This document shows, one piece after another, positions 16,058 through 24,546 of a DNA stretch of 64,000 nt. This DNA comes from Rikenellaceae bacterium. GTDB taxonomy: Bacteria > Bacteroidota > Bacteroidia > Bacteroidales > Rikenellaceae. Numbering within the stretch: position 1 is the stretch's first letter; every line of letters starts with the position of its first letter. The notes beneath the pieces are model-generated. The model saw only the letters and a list, made by a program, of their open reading frames with translations. It did not search any database and was not told the DNA's origin. The position numbers and the translations under genes are program-made. The stretch lies in the NCBI GenBank assembly GCA_015059865.1, contig SUZP01000001.1, positions 1 to 64,000 of the forward strand, written 5' to 3'.

Positions 16058-16372
16058 ATGGCATTAAACATTACAAACGAGAACTATGAGGCATTGCTTT
16101 CGGACAGCAAGCCGTTGGTAATTGATTTTTGGGCAGAGTGGTGCGGTCCTTGCCGTGCGGTTGCTCCAATCGTTGAGGAGTTGGCAGAGGAGTATGCCGA
16201 CAAGGTAAATATCGGCAAGTGCGATGTTGATTCGTGCGACGATATCACCGCTTCGTACCGTGTTCGTAATATCCCTACTCTTGTATTTATCAAGGGTGGT
16301 GAGGTTGTTGATAAGCATGTCGGCGCAATCAACAAGTCAGACCTCAAAGCAAAGATTGACGCATTGCTTTAA
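16058..16372 (+). CDS. trxA: Thioredoxin
   Basis: A 104-residue cytosolic thioredoxin with the redox motif WCGPC at residues 28-32, the cis-Pro segment NIPTLVFIKGGE, and the usual full-length fold. It reduces disulfides in ribonucleotide reductase, peroxiredoxins and others. It starts 14 nt after dnaE, so the two are likely cotranscribed. The last codons and stop form one arm of a perfect 14-bp hairpin (16361-16391). Confidence 0.97.
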   Translation: MALNITNENYEALLSDSKPLVIDFWAEWCGPCRAVAPIVEELAEEYADKVNIGKCDVDSCDDITASYRVRNIPTLVFIKGGEVVDKHVGAINKSDLKAKIDALL

Positions 16373-16391
16373 TTAACAATTAAAGCAATGC
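16361..16391 (+). terminator. Perfect hairpin containing the trxA stop codon
   Basis: GCATTGCTTTAATT pairs with AATTAAAGCAATGC over 14 bp with a 3-nt loop. No T-run follows, so it may protect the mRNA 3' end rather than terminate. A second hairpin (CCCCCT/AGGGGG, 16417-16436) follows. Confidence 0.6.
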
Positions 16392-16481
16392 ATTCATATT
16401 GACATTCCCCCTAAATCCCCCTGTTGGAAAAGGGGGACTTGTCGCTTCGCTCCGATTATGTCGGTTATGCAAATAAAAAAC

Positions 16482-16517
16482 GAGCCTGTCTAACAAGTCA
16501 AAAAGTTAGGCAGGCTC
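16482..16517. terminator. Terminator-like hairpin upstream of element C
   Basis: GAGCCTGTCTAAC pairs with GTTAGGCAGGCTC (13 bp, one G-T). The same hairpin, almost base for base, follows pfp at 59937. Confidence 0.65.
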
Positions 16518-16524
16518 TGTTTAT

Positions 16525-16618
16525 AAAGTTGTATAACAAGAGCTATTTTGAAGCTGCTCGCTGAGATAAATAAATTTTAAACAGCTTCTATGCCGAAAGA
16601 GCCTTGTTAGACAGCTTC
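16525..16618. repeat. Long-hairpin element C (94 bp)
   Basis: Left end AGTTGTATAACAAGAGC pairs with right end GCCTTGTTAGACAGCTTC; an inner GAAGCTG/CAGCTTC stem continues it. It ends 2 nt from the stop codon of the NhaD-like gene (minus strand), so it would form in that gene's 3' UTR. Confidence 0.8.
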
Positions 16619-16620
16619 TT

Positions 16621-17931
16621 TTAGAAGAATACCAGCGACATTAGAATATAGGTCGGCAGGAGTATTATCAGCGAAAATTTGAAGATATAACCAAAGAACG
16701 ATGGCATTCGTACACCGTCATTCTCGGCCACCGCCTTGACCATAAAGTTTGGTCCGTTACCGATATAGGTCATCGCTCCAAACAGTACCGAGCCGAGTGC
16801 AATGGCGGTAAGAAGCTGAACAGGAATGCCTGCAACAAGTGGTGTGCCCTCAGCCATAGGCAGACCTGCGGCTACGGTATGGAACGCCACTGCGGTAGGG
16901 GCATTATCGAGGAACGAACTCAATGCGCCCGAAAAGAAGAAGAACTGCGAAGGCTTGCTGATGCCGAGCGAAGCGGCATTCTCATTCAAAAACAGCAGTG
17001 CCGGAGTCATCGTTACGAAGATGCCGACAAAGAGTATCGCCACCTCGGTAATCGGCTCCCACGAGAAGTGATTTTCGTGGCGCACACGCCTACGGGTTGA
17101 AATTATCGACAGCAGCAAGATTGCAATCAACACAATCTCGCGCAAGAATGTTATATACCACGGCGCATCCTCGGCAGCCATAGCGGGAATTTTCGCAGGA
17201 TTGATAAACGCCACTGCTAAGAGTATCGCCGAGAGATAGAAGAGGTTTACAGCACCCGAAAATGAAATCTTTATCGGCTCATCGGCCTCGCCCTCCGAGC
17301 GTGGTCGCACACCCATAAGTTCTCGACGACGCCAAATATAGGTATCGATAACAACATATACAGCCAGCAGCACCGAGCCTACGAAAGCCCACTGTGGAAA
17401 GAGCGTCTGGAACCACGAGAAATCGGCACCACGCAGATAGAGCAGGAACAACGGAGGGTCGCCCAGCGGAGTGAGGACACCGCCACAGTTGGCAACCATA
17501 GCGATAAAGAATAGGATGGTGTGTATTTTGTATTCGCGGTCGCGATTTATTTCGAGCAGAGGTCGTATCAGCAACATCGAAGCACCCGTAGTGCCGACAA
17601 TCGAAGCCAAACCATATCCCATAAACATAATCGCTGCATTCACCACTGGTGTAGGTGTTGTCGAGTAGTGAATACGGATACCTCCTGTAACCACATATAA
17701 CGCCGCCAAGAGTGCAATAAATGGGATGTAGTCGTAGAGCATTTGGTGTTTTAGGTTTTCGCCTAAGCCTGCACGCGATAACATTATGGCGGTAGGTATG
17801 GAGATAATCAGTACGAAGAGAAGTTTGTTGATATTCTTACCCCACAAGCGAGGTGCAGCGAGTGGCATCAGCGCTATCGAGAGCAACATCACCACAAAAG
17901 GGATTAAAAGATATGGTTCGATATTGTACAT
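16621..17931 (-). CDS. NhaD-type sodium:proton antiporter-like membrane protein
   Basis: A 436-residue inner-membrane protein with about 11-12 hydrophobic segments. It belongs to the ion-transporter superfamily that includes NhaD and citrate/arsenite carriers, shown by GTTGASMLLIRPLLE, ANCGGVLTPLGDPPLFLLYL and a second half-repeat FLDNAPTAVAFH ... IGNGPNFMVKA. The two inverted D/N-x-P motifs are the substrate site in this fold. Na+/H+ exchange is the family's usual function in Bacteroidetes; arsenite or dicarboxylate transport cannot be excluded. Single gene with hairpin element C against its stop codon. Confidence 0.8.
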   Translation of the reverse strand: MYNIEPYLLIPFVVMLLSIALMPLAAPRLWGKNINKLLFVLIISIPTAIMLSRAGLGENLKHQMLYDYIPFIALLAALYVVTGGIRIHYSTTPTPVVNAAIMFMGYGLASIVGTTGASMLLIRPLLEINRDREYKIHTILFFIAMVANCGGVLTPLGDPPLFLLYLRGADFSWFQTLFPQWAFVGSVLLAVYVVIDTYIWRRRELMGVRPRSEGEADEPIKISFSGAVNLFYLSAILLAVAFINPAKIPAMAAEDAPWYITFLREIVLIAILLLSIISTRRRVRHENHFSWEPITEVAILFVGIFVTMTPALLFLNENAASLGISKPSQFFFFSGALSSFLDNAPTAVAFHTVAAGLPMAEGTPLVAGIPVQLLTAIALGSVLFGAMTYIGNGPNFMVKAVAENDGVRMPSFFGYIFKFSLIILLPTYILMSLVFF

Positions 17932-17992
17932 TTATGAAATTTGAAATTAACACCGTTAAACATCGCCCACGGTGATAACTCAAATTCCGAAG

Positions 17993-18760
17993 TTATACCG
18001 CAGAGCACTCTATTCCGAGAGCTCGTATACGCTCGGCAATCTTATCGAGCTCCTCGCGCTCAACCTTCTGCAAGGTTTTGCACGGGGTGGCACGGTCTAT
18101 CGAGTAGACCATAACGCTCCGCGGTCGCAGATGCTCAACTACCGCAGCCCACGCCAAAAACTCTCGCTCTGTGGTATTATCAATGTGCATACCATTGTAC
18201 TCTCCACGCAGAAACATCGTCTGCAAAATAAACTCTCCTTCGAACTTTGCGAGATGTTCAACTACCCTATCCACCGAATAGTCGCCACACGGTTTATTGA
18301 TTAGTTGAGCCGTAGCGTCAAACGCAGAGTCGAGTTTCAAGATGGGATTATCCACTCTACGCAAGGCACGACAAACATCCTCGCGGTGGAGTTGCGTGGC
18401 GTTGCTCAATACCGAAACTTTCGCTTGCGGAGCATACTTATCACGCAAGGCGATTGTATCGTCTATAATACCCTCAAATTCGGGATGAATTGTTGGCTCG
18501 CCATTGCCCGCAAATGTTATCACATCGGGGAGTTGCTCCTCGCTCTGCATCTGCGAGAGCGTAGCTTCGAGAGCAGTGCGGATATCCTCACGCGCATTGA
18601 AACGAGGTCGCTCGGCGCGATTATCTTCGTTCCAACCACACTCGCAGTATATACAATCGAAGTTGCACAACTTAGAGTGAAGCGGCAATAAGTTCACACC
18701 GAGCGAGATTCCGAGTCGGCGCGAACGAATAGGACCATATATAATATCGGTAAACAACAT
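17993..18760 (-). CDS. Radical SAM protein
   Basis: A 255-residue radical S-adenosylmethionine enzyme of the COG0731-type group. The 4Fe-4S motif C-x3-C-x2-C is at residues 32-39 (LCNFDCIYC), preceded by GPIRSRRLGISLGVNLLP and followed by VITFAGNGEPTIHPEF, the SAM-contact GGE-like element. The substrate is not known; related proteins include wybutosine-type and activating enzymes. The first in-frame ATG (18778) is only 3 nt from the -7 promoter box at 18781-18788, so the ATG at 18760 must be the start. Confidence 0.85.
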   Translation of the reverse strand: MLFTDIIYGPIRSRRLGISLGVNLLPLHSKLCNFDCIYCECGWNEDNRAERPRFNAREDIRTALEATLSQMQSEEQLPDVITFAGNGEPTIHPEFEGIIDDTIALRDKYAPQAKVSVLSNATQLHREDVCRALRRVDNPILKLDSAFDATAQLINKPCGDYSVDRVVEHLAKFEGEFILQTMFLRGEYNGMHIDNTTEREFLAWAAVVEHLRPRSVMVYSIDRATPCKTLQKVEREELDKIAERIRALGIECSAV

Positions 18761-18780
18761 CTGTCTTCGATTTTGCACAG

Positions 18781-18788
18781 CAAAAGTA
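18781..18788 (-). promoter_or_regulatory. -7 box that fixes the radical SAM start
   Basis: Minus-strand TACTTTTG. Transcription would begin near 18776, giving a ~16-nt leader to the ATG at 18760. Confidence 0.6.
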
Positions 18789-18833
18789 GTTAAAATTTTC
18801 GAATTTACATATCTCTTATTGAAAATAAGTTTG

Positions 18834-18841
18834 TATATTTG
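18834..18841 (+). promoter_or_regulatory. -7 box for the first S9 peptidase
   Basis: TATATTTG, 43 nt before the ATG at 18885. Confidence 0.55.
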
Positions 18842-18884
18842 TGCTATATTAATTCACAAAATTTAAACCTAAACAATAACTTTT

Positions 18885-21290
18885 ATGAAAAAATTTTTCT
18901 CAATTTTATTGATGGCATTGCTGACCACCTCGGTAGTAATTGCCAAGCACACCCCTTTCCAAAAGCCTTCGCAGGTATTTGAGGAGCTCGTAACAACGGT
19001 GCCTACACCAACTCCCGTATTCAACAACGACCACTCGGCCGTAATGTTGATGTACGACAATTCCCATATCCCAATGGCTGAGATGCCTATCGACGGCGGT
19101 CTTTTCTTGGCGACTGTACATGTAAACCCCGAAAAGTTCTGTCGCACACGCGAGAAGGGAAGCCACACCATAACCCTCAAACGAGTACCCGATGGTGACG
19201 AGGTAAAGGTTACCGGTATGAACGAGGGTACAATCATTCACGCAGTATGGTACCCTACCGGCGACAAAGTATTGATTTTCAACCGCGAGAAGGATGGTAT
19301 CTATCTATATTCGGCAGCAATGACAGATGGTGCAGCAAAGCGCATCAGCGACCGCCGCATCAACACTGTTGCTCGCAAGTTTGTGTTGTGGGTTAATGAC
19401 TCCGACTTTATCACGGCCTGCGTAGTCGAAGGTCGCGAGCCACTGACACGCCACCTCCCTACCGGCCCTGTCGTTCAGGAGTCGCTCGGCAAGAAGACGC
19501 GCAAGAGAACAGCACAAGGCTACCTGCGCGATGAGTTCGACCAAGAGGCCTTCAAGTACTATTTCACTTCGCAGCTCGTGCGCTTCTCTCCTTCGGGCGA
19601 GCAGGTTATTGGCGAGCCTGCAATATATCGTACAATCAGCGTTTCGCCCGACAAATCGCATTTGATGGTCTTTCGCGTAGTGGAGCCATACGCTTACGAC
19701 ACAAAGTTTATGAGTCTCAAATCGAAAGTTACAATCGAGGATTTGGAGGGTAATGTCGTAAAGCAGGTTAAGAGCCGTGGTAACTTACATTGGCGAGCAG
19801 ACAAGCCTGCAACACTCGTTTGGACTGTAAAGGCAAAGAAGGATGCCCCTTATAAGTCCTCTATCTATCAGCAGGCTGCACCATTTACCGAGCAGCGTCA
19901 GTTGGTCGCACGCACACCAAAGTCCGTGAAGAAGATATATTGGTGCAACGACAACTTCGCATTGGTATTGATGGAGGGAGAGAAGAAGTCAAAGACCTTT
20001 GCTACATTCAACCCAAGCAACAGCGAGAGTGAGGTTGTAACGCTCGTAAGTTTCAAGCCGAGCGACTACTTTAACCTTCCTGACGAGCCTGTTATGGTTA
20101 AGAACACTAATGGTCACAATCTATTGTGGACAAACGAGAAGTGCAACGAGATATTATTCACCAGCAAGGGTAACGAACCTGATGGTCGCGTACCAAAATT
20201 GTTCCTCTACAAGGTAGGCAAAGAGGGACACAAGGTTGTATGGAAGTCGAAGGCCCCATATTTCGAGGATATTGTGGAGGTTGTAGATCCGGCAAAGCGT
20301 ATCTTTGTAACTACACGAGAGTCGTTCGAGGAGCCAAAGAACTACTATTTGAGCAACCTCAAAAAGAGGTCGCATACAGCTATTACCAACTGCCCTGAGC
20401 CATACCCTGCTCTCAAAGGCGTAAAGCGTGAATATGTAAGCTACAAGCGCGAGGATGGTGTGTTGCTCAGATCGCTTGTATATCTACCTGCGGGTTACAA
20501 CCCTAAGCGCGATGGCAAGTTGCCAATTCTGTTGTGGGCTTATCCACGCACAGCAAAGGATGCTGACACTGCCTCTAAACGCCCAATTTCGAAGTATACA
20601 TATTCACCATATACACACATCAACATCCATCTTGCAGGAAGCACGATGCTCTTTTGGCTAACTCAGGGATACTGCGTAATGGAGTATATGGATATGCCTA
20701 TCATTCCTACCGATGGCAACAAGAAGGCAAATGACTCATTTGTTAAACAGTTGGTAATGAATGCCGAAGCTGCTATCAACTTCTTGGATAAGAAGGGCTA
20801 TGGCGACCCTAACCGCGTAGGCGTAGGTGGACATTCGTACGGCTCATTTATGACCGCAAACCTTCTTTCGCACACCAAGTTATTCCGTGCAGGTATTGCT
20901 CGTAGTGGTGCTTTCAACCGTTCACTTACACCTTATGGTTTCCAGAACGAAAACCGTAACTACTGGAACGCAAACAAGGTATATCGCAATATGTCGCCAT
21001 TCGAGTATGCGAATAAGTTGAGTGGTGCGCTACTCTTGGTACACGCCAACAAGGATGAAAATACAGGAACATTCGTTATCCAGAGCGAGCGTTACTATCA
21101 GGCTCTGCGCGGACACAACAAGTATGTTCGTTATTTGGAGTTGCCACTTGACGGACACCTCTACAACATCCGCGAGAATGTCCTGCACTACCTCTACGAG
21201 GCTAACCTCTGGTTGGAGAAGTATGTGAAGAATGCCGAGCCAACCGATGCTCCGAAAGAGAAAAAGAAGAAAAATAGCAACAACGACTAA
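18885..21290 (+). CDS. S9-family (prolyl-oligopeptidase type) secreted peptidase, copy 1
   Basis: An 801-residue exported serine peptidase; signal peptide MKKFFSILLMALLTTSVVIA. The N-terminal ~520 residues form a beta-propeller-like region that restricts substrate size, and the C-terminal ~280 residues an alpha/beta-hydrolase. Catalytic Ser651 is in GGHSYGS; the Asp is in HANKDENTGTF, the His in LPLDGHLY. The nearest named relatives are periplasmic glutamyl/alanyl-type S9 peptidases of Bacteroidetes. HANKD departs from the usual HGxxD and DGHLY from the usual xxHGY, unlike copy 2. Followed 60 nt later by its paralogue; both C-termini are Lys-rich. Confidence 0.88.
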   Translation: MKKFFSILLMALLTTSVVIAKHTPFQKPSQVFEELVTTVPTPTPVFNNDHSAVMLMYDNSHIPMAEMPIDGGLFLATVHVNPEKFCRTREKGSHTITLKRVPDGDEVKVTGMNEGTIIHAVWYPTGDKVLIFNREKDGIYLYSAAMTDGAAKRISDRRINTVARKFVLWVNDSDFITACVVEGREPLTRHLPTGPVVQESLGKKTRKRTAQGYLRDEFDQEAFKYYFTSQLVRFSPSGEQVIGEPAIYRTISVSPDKSHLMVFRVVEPYAYDTKFMSLKSKVTIEDLEGNVVKQVKSRGNLHWRADKPATLVWTVKAKKDAPYKSSIYQQAAPFTEQRQLVARTPKSVKKIYWCNDNFALVLMEGEKKSKTFATFNPSNSESEVVTLVSFKPSDYFNLPDEPVMVKNTNGHNLLWTNEKCNEILFTSKGNEPDGRVPKLFLYKVGKEGHKVVWKSKAPYFEDIVEVVDPAKRIFVTTRESFEEPKNYYLSNLKKRSHTAITNCPEPYPALKGVKREYVSYKREDGVLLRSLVYLPAGYNPKRDGKLPILLWAYPRTAKDADTASKRPISKYTYSPYTHINIHLAGSTMLFWLTQGYCVMEYMDMPIIPTDGNKKANDSFVKQLVMNAEAAINFLDKKGYGDPNRVGVGGHSYGSFMTANLLSHTKLFRAGIARSGAFNRSLTPYGFQNENRNYWNANKVYRNMSPFEYANKLSGALLLVHANKDENTGTFVIQSERYYQALRGHNKYVRYLELPLDGHLYNIRENVLHYLYEANLWLEKYVKNAEPTDAPKEKKKKNSNND

Positions 21291-21350
21291 ATAAGAGCTG
21301 TGTAGCTTGGCTGTTATCAACTTTTTTCTCTATTTAAAGTAATCAAATCT

Positions 21351-23729
21351 ATGAGAAGATTATTCACAACCATATTGCTGTCAGTATTGGTCGTTTCAAC
21401 CGCTATGGCTGAACATACCACATACAAACGACCTCCGCAAGAGATTGAAGAGATGGTCTTAGCGAAGTCAGCACCTCGCCCAGTATTGAACAGGGATTGT
21501 ACGGCTGCAATAATGCTGTATAGTAATCGTCATATGTTGATGTCTGAGATGCCTATTGACGGAGGACTATTTTTGGCAACCCTTCACATCAATCCCGAAA
21601 AGTTTTGCCGCACATACGAGAATGGCTACCACACAATCTCATTTAAGCAGATACCCGATGGCGAGGAGGTAAAAGTTACGGGGTTGGGCAAAGGAACAAT
21701 AATCCAAGCGGTCTGGTATCCTACTGGCGACAAGGCATTGATTTTCAACCGCGAGAAGGATGGTGTCTATCTATATTCGGCAGCAATGACAGATGGCATA
21801 GCAAAGCGCATCAGCGACCGTCGCATCAACACTACGGTAGGTAAGTTCGTGTTATGGGTAAATGATACCGATTTCATCTCCACCTGCGTAGTCGAGGAGC
21901 GTGGAACATTGGAACGACACCTCCCTACGGGGCCGGTTGTTCAAGAGTCGCTTGGCAAGAAAACACGCAAGAGAACGGCGCAGGGTTTCTTATACAATGA
22001 GTTCGACCAAGAGGCATTCAAGCACTACTTCACCTCACAGCTTGTTCGTTTTTCCCCTTCGGGCGAGAAGAAAATCGGCATACCTGCAATTTTCCGCACT
22101 ATGAAGATTTCGCCAAACGGCTCATACCTCATGATATATCGTGTTTACGAGCCTTACGCCTACGAAACGAAGTATATGAGCTTGCGCTCGAAGGTTACAA
22201 TCGAGGATTTGGAGGGCAATGTCGTAAAGAGAGTAAAGCATCGCGGCCATCTGCAATGGAGGCCAGACAAGCCTGCAACACTCGTTTGGCGCATCAATGC
22301 AAAGAAGGGAACTACCGACTACAAGGCCTCTATCTACCAACAGGAGGCTCCATTTACCGAGCCACAACAGTTGGTTGTACGACTGCCAATGTCTTATGAA
22401 GCACTCTATTGGTGTAACGACAGCCTCGCCGTAGTGAAGATGGCTAAGTCGAAAAGGGTTAAATATATATCGGCATTTAATCCAAGCGATAACGGTGCAG
22501 GTTTAACTCCAATTGTAAACTTCCACACTCACGACTACTACAATCTGCCCTACCGACCTGTTATGGTTACCAATCAATATGGCCGTAAGGTTTTATGGAC
22601 AAACGAGCAGAGCAACGAGATACTCTTTACCAGCAAAGGATATACCCCCGATGGTCAAGTACCAAAGTTACTACTCTACAAAATAGGGGAAACGGGACAC
22701 AAGATTGCATGGGAAAGCAAAGCCCCCTATTTCGAGGATATTGTAGCACCCATAAATCCGACAGAGCGTATATTCGTAACTGCACGCGAGTCGTTAGACG
22801 AGCCAAAGAACTACTATTTGAGCGACCTCAAAAACGACACAAGGGAGGCCATTACAAACCTTACAGAGCAGTATCCTGCCCTAAAAGGCATAAAGCGCGA
22901 GATTATGAACTACAAGCGAGCTGATGGCTTGCCTCTCAAATCGACTGTCTACCTGCCTGCGGGCTACGATCCGACACGCGATGGTAAACTGCCGATATTG
23001 ATGTGGGGCTACCCACGCACTACAAGTGTCGATAAGATTCAAAAATTTCAATCTTACTCGCCATACCGTCATATAACACCCGGCAGTATACGCTTTTGGG
23101 TGACTCAGGGTTATTGCGTAATGGAATCGGTAGATATGCCTCTTGTCCCTATTGACGGCAAAAAGAGGGCAAACGATACTTTCGTAAAGCAGCTGGTGAT
23201 GAATGCTGAGGCAGCAATCAAAGCGTTAGACGAGGCAGGATATGGCGACCCCAACCGCGCAGCTATCGGTGGACACTCCTATGGCGCATTTATGACTGCA
23301 CACTTGCTAACTCACTCCAAGCTGTTTCGTGCAGGTATTGCGCGCAGTGGTGCTTATAATCGTTCGCTCACCCCTTATGGTTTCCAAAATGAGGGGCGCA
23401 ACTATTGGGATGCCAACAAACTTTACCGCAATATGTCGCCATTCGAGCATGCCGACAAATTGAGTGGTGCGCTACTTTTGATACACGGCAGCAAAGATAG
23501 TAACGCTGGTACGCACACTATCCAAAGTGAGCGATATTTCCAAGCCCTGCGCGGACACAACAAGTTTGTTCGTTATGTGGAGTTGCCATTAGAGCGACAC
23601 GGTTATCGTATCCGCGAGAATGTCCTGCACTACCTCTACGAGGCTAACCTCTGGTTGGAGAAGTATGTGAAGAATGCCGAGCCAACCGATGTTCCGAAGG
23701 AGAAAAAGAAGAAGAGTAACAACGATTAA
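21351..23729 (+). CDS. S9-family secreted peptidase, copy 2
   Basis: A 792-residue paralogue of the preceding gene, with its own signal peptide (MRRLFTTILLSVLVVSTAMA). Catalytic Ser643 in GGHSYGA, Asp in HGSKDSNAGTH, His in ERHGYR: this copy keeps the family consensus at all three sites. The pair arose by tandem duplication; an 82-bp stretch near the 3' ends (21168-21249 and 23610-23691) is identical while much of the middle has diverged, which suggests gene conversion. Likely transcribed with copy 1 or from a weak promoter in the 60-nt gap; a strong terminator follows. Confidence 0.88.
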   Translation: MRRLFTTILLSVLVVSTAMAEHTTYKRPPQEIEEMVLAKSAPRPVLNRDCTAAIMLYSNRHMLMSEMPIDGGLFLATLHINPEKFCRTYENGYHTISFKQIPDGEEVKVTGLGKGTIIQAVWYPTGDKALIFNREKDGVYLYSAAMTDGIAKRISDRRINTTVGKFVLWVNDTDFISTCVVEERGTLERHLPTGPVVQESLGKKTRKRTAQGFLYNEFDQEAFKHYFTSQLVRFSPSGEKKIGIPAIFRTMKISPNGSYLMIYRVYEPYAYETKYMSLRSKVTIEDLEGNVVKRVKHRGHLQWRPDKPATLVWRINAKKGTTDYKASIYQQEAPFTEPQQLVVRLPMSYEALYWCNDSLAVVKMAKSKRVKYISAFNPSDNGAGLTPIVNFHTHDYYNLPYRPVMVTNQYGRKVLWTNEQSNEILFTSKGYTPDGQVPKLLLYKIGETGHKIAWESKAPYFEDIVAPINPTERIFVTARESLDEPKNYYLSDLKNDTREAITNLTEQYPALKGIKREIMNYKRADGLPLKSTVYLPAGYDPTRDGKLPILMWGYPRTTSVDKIQKFQSYSPYRHITPGSIRFWVTQGYCVMESVDMPLVPIDGKKRANDTFVKQLVMNAEAAIKALDEAGYGDPNRAAIGGHSYGAFMTAHLLTHSKLFRAGIARSGAYNRSLTPYGFQNEGRNYWDANKLYRNMSPFEHADKLSGALLLIHGSKDSNAGTHTIQSERYFQALRGHNKFVRYVELPLERHGYRIRENVLHYLYEANLWLEKYVKNAEPTDVPKEKKKKSNND

Positions 23730-23730
23730 T

Positions 23731-23775
23731 AATCAAAAAATCCATTGACTACAACGAGTCAATGGATTTTTGATT
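23731..23775. terminator. Terminator after the S9 peptidase pair
   Basis: A long stem (AATCAAAAAATCCATTGACT with AGTCAATGGATTTTTGATT) and 6-nt loop; works in both directions for the convergent transglycosylase gene. Confidence 0.85.
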
Positions 23776-23817
23776 ATACACAATAGATATTTAACTTTGG
23801 TATCATTACCTTAACTT

Positions 23818-24513
23818 TTATACCTCATCTATCGACTCTTTGTATACATTGTATCTGCGCATCACCTTGCGGACATAGGAGATGGTCTCCTCACTGCCAC
23901 CAAACTCACCCGAACGCACTAACTCGTGTTCATAGTACTGCGGCTCGGCGAGCAGGGCAAGGTACTTCTGCACCACACCCCAGCGATTTGCATCCTCCAA
24001 GTGATAGCGCGCCAAGCGGCGTGCATCGGCAACTCGCGAATAGCCCGCATTATAGCAGGCAAGGATAAAGTGCAATCGCTCTGTCTTATCGAAATCGCGC
24101 GATAGGCGCAACATCTTGTTATTCTCGTGCAGAAGCTGTGCTGCAATCTCTGCCGAAGTCTCGGCATCGAAGAGTTGTTCGCGCTCGTAGCCCATACTCT
24201 TAGCTGTCGATGGCATTATCTGCATCAGACCAACAGCACCCGACCTCGATACCGCATCAACGCGGAACTCCGACTCCACGCGAGCAATAGCCGAGAGAAA
24301 AAGCCTATCAAGCCCATACTTGGCTCCTATCTCCTGAAAAATCTTGTCGTAAGGCGAGATAAGGTATTGCTCCACCTCGACAACCTCCTCGACAACCTCC
24401 TCAACAGGCTCCACTACCTGTTGCGAAGACCTTGTGACGGTAACCACAATAGGAGTTGCCGCTACAACAAAGAGAAGCGGTACAATGTATGAGATATAGT
24501 TCTTAATTCTCAA
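23818..24513 (-). CDS. Lytic transglycosylase (SLT domain)
   Basis: A 231-residue murein lytic transglycosylase that cleaves peptidoglycan between MurNAc and GlcNAc with formation of 1,6-anhydro ends. An N-terminal membrane anchor (residues ~8-27) is followed by a Val/Glu-rich linker, then the SLT domain: catalytic Glu80 in ARVESEF, SRSGAVGLMQIMPSTA, and ACYNAGYSRV. It acts in the periplasm as a tethered enzyme. It is the third gene of the operon pssA, porin, transglycosylase; the gap to the porin is 33 nt and holds a short heptamer array. Confidence 0.9.
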   Translation of the reverse strand: MRIKNYISYIVPLLFVVAATPIVVTVTRSSQQVVEPVEEVVEEVVEVEQYLISPYDKIFQEIGAKYGLDRLFLSAIARVESEFRVDAVSRSGAVGLMQIMPSTAKSMGYEREQLFDAETSAEIAAQLLHENNKMLRLSRDFDKTERLHFILACYNAGYSRVADARRLARYHLEDANRWGVVQKYLALLAEPQYYEHELVRSGEFGGSEETISYVRKVMRRYNVYKESIDEV

Positions 24514-24546
24514 TTCTCAACTCTCAATTCTTAATTGATGATGGAA

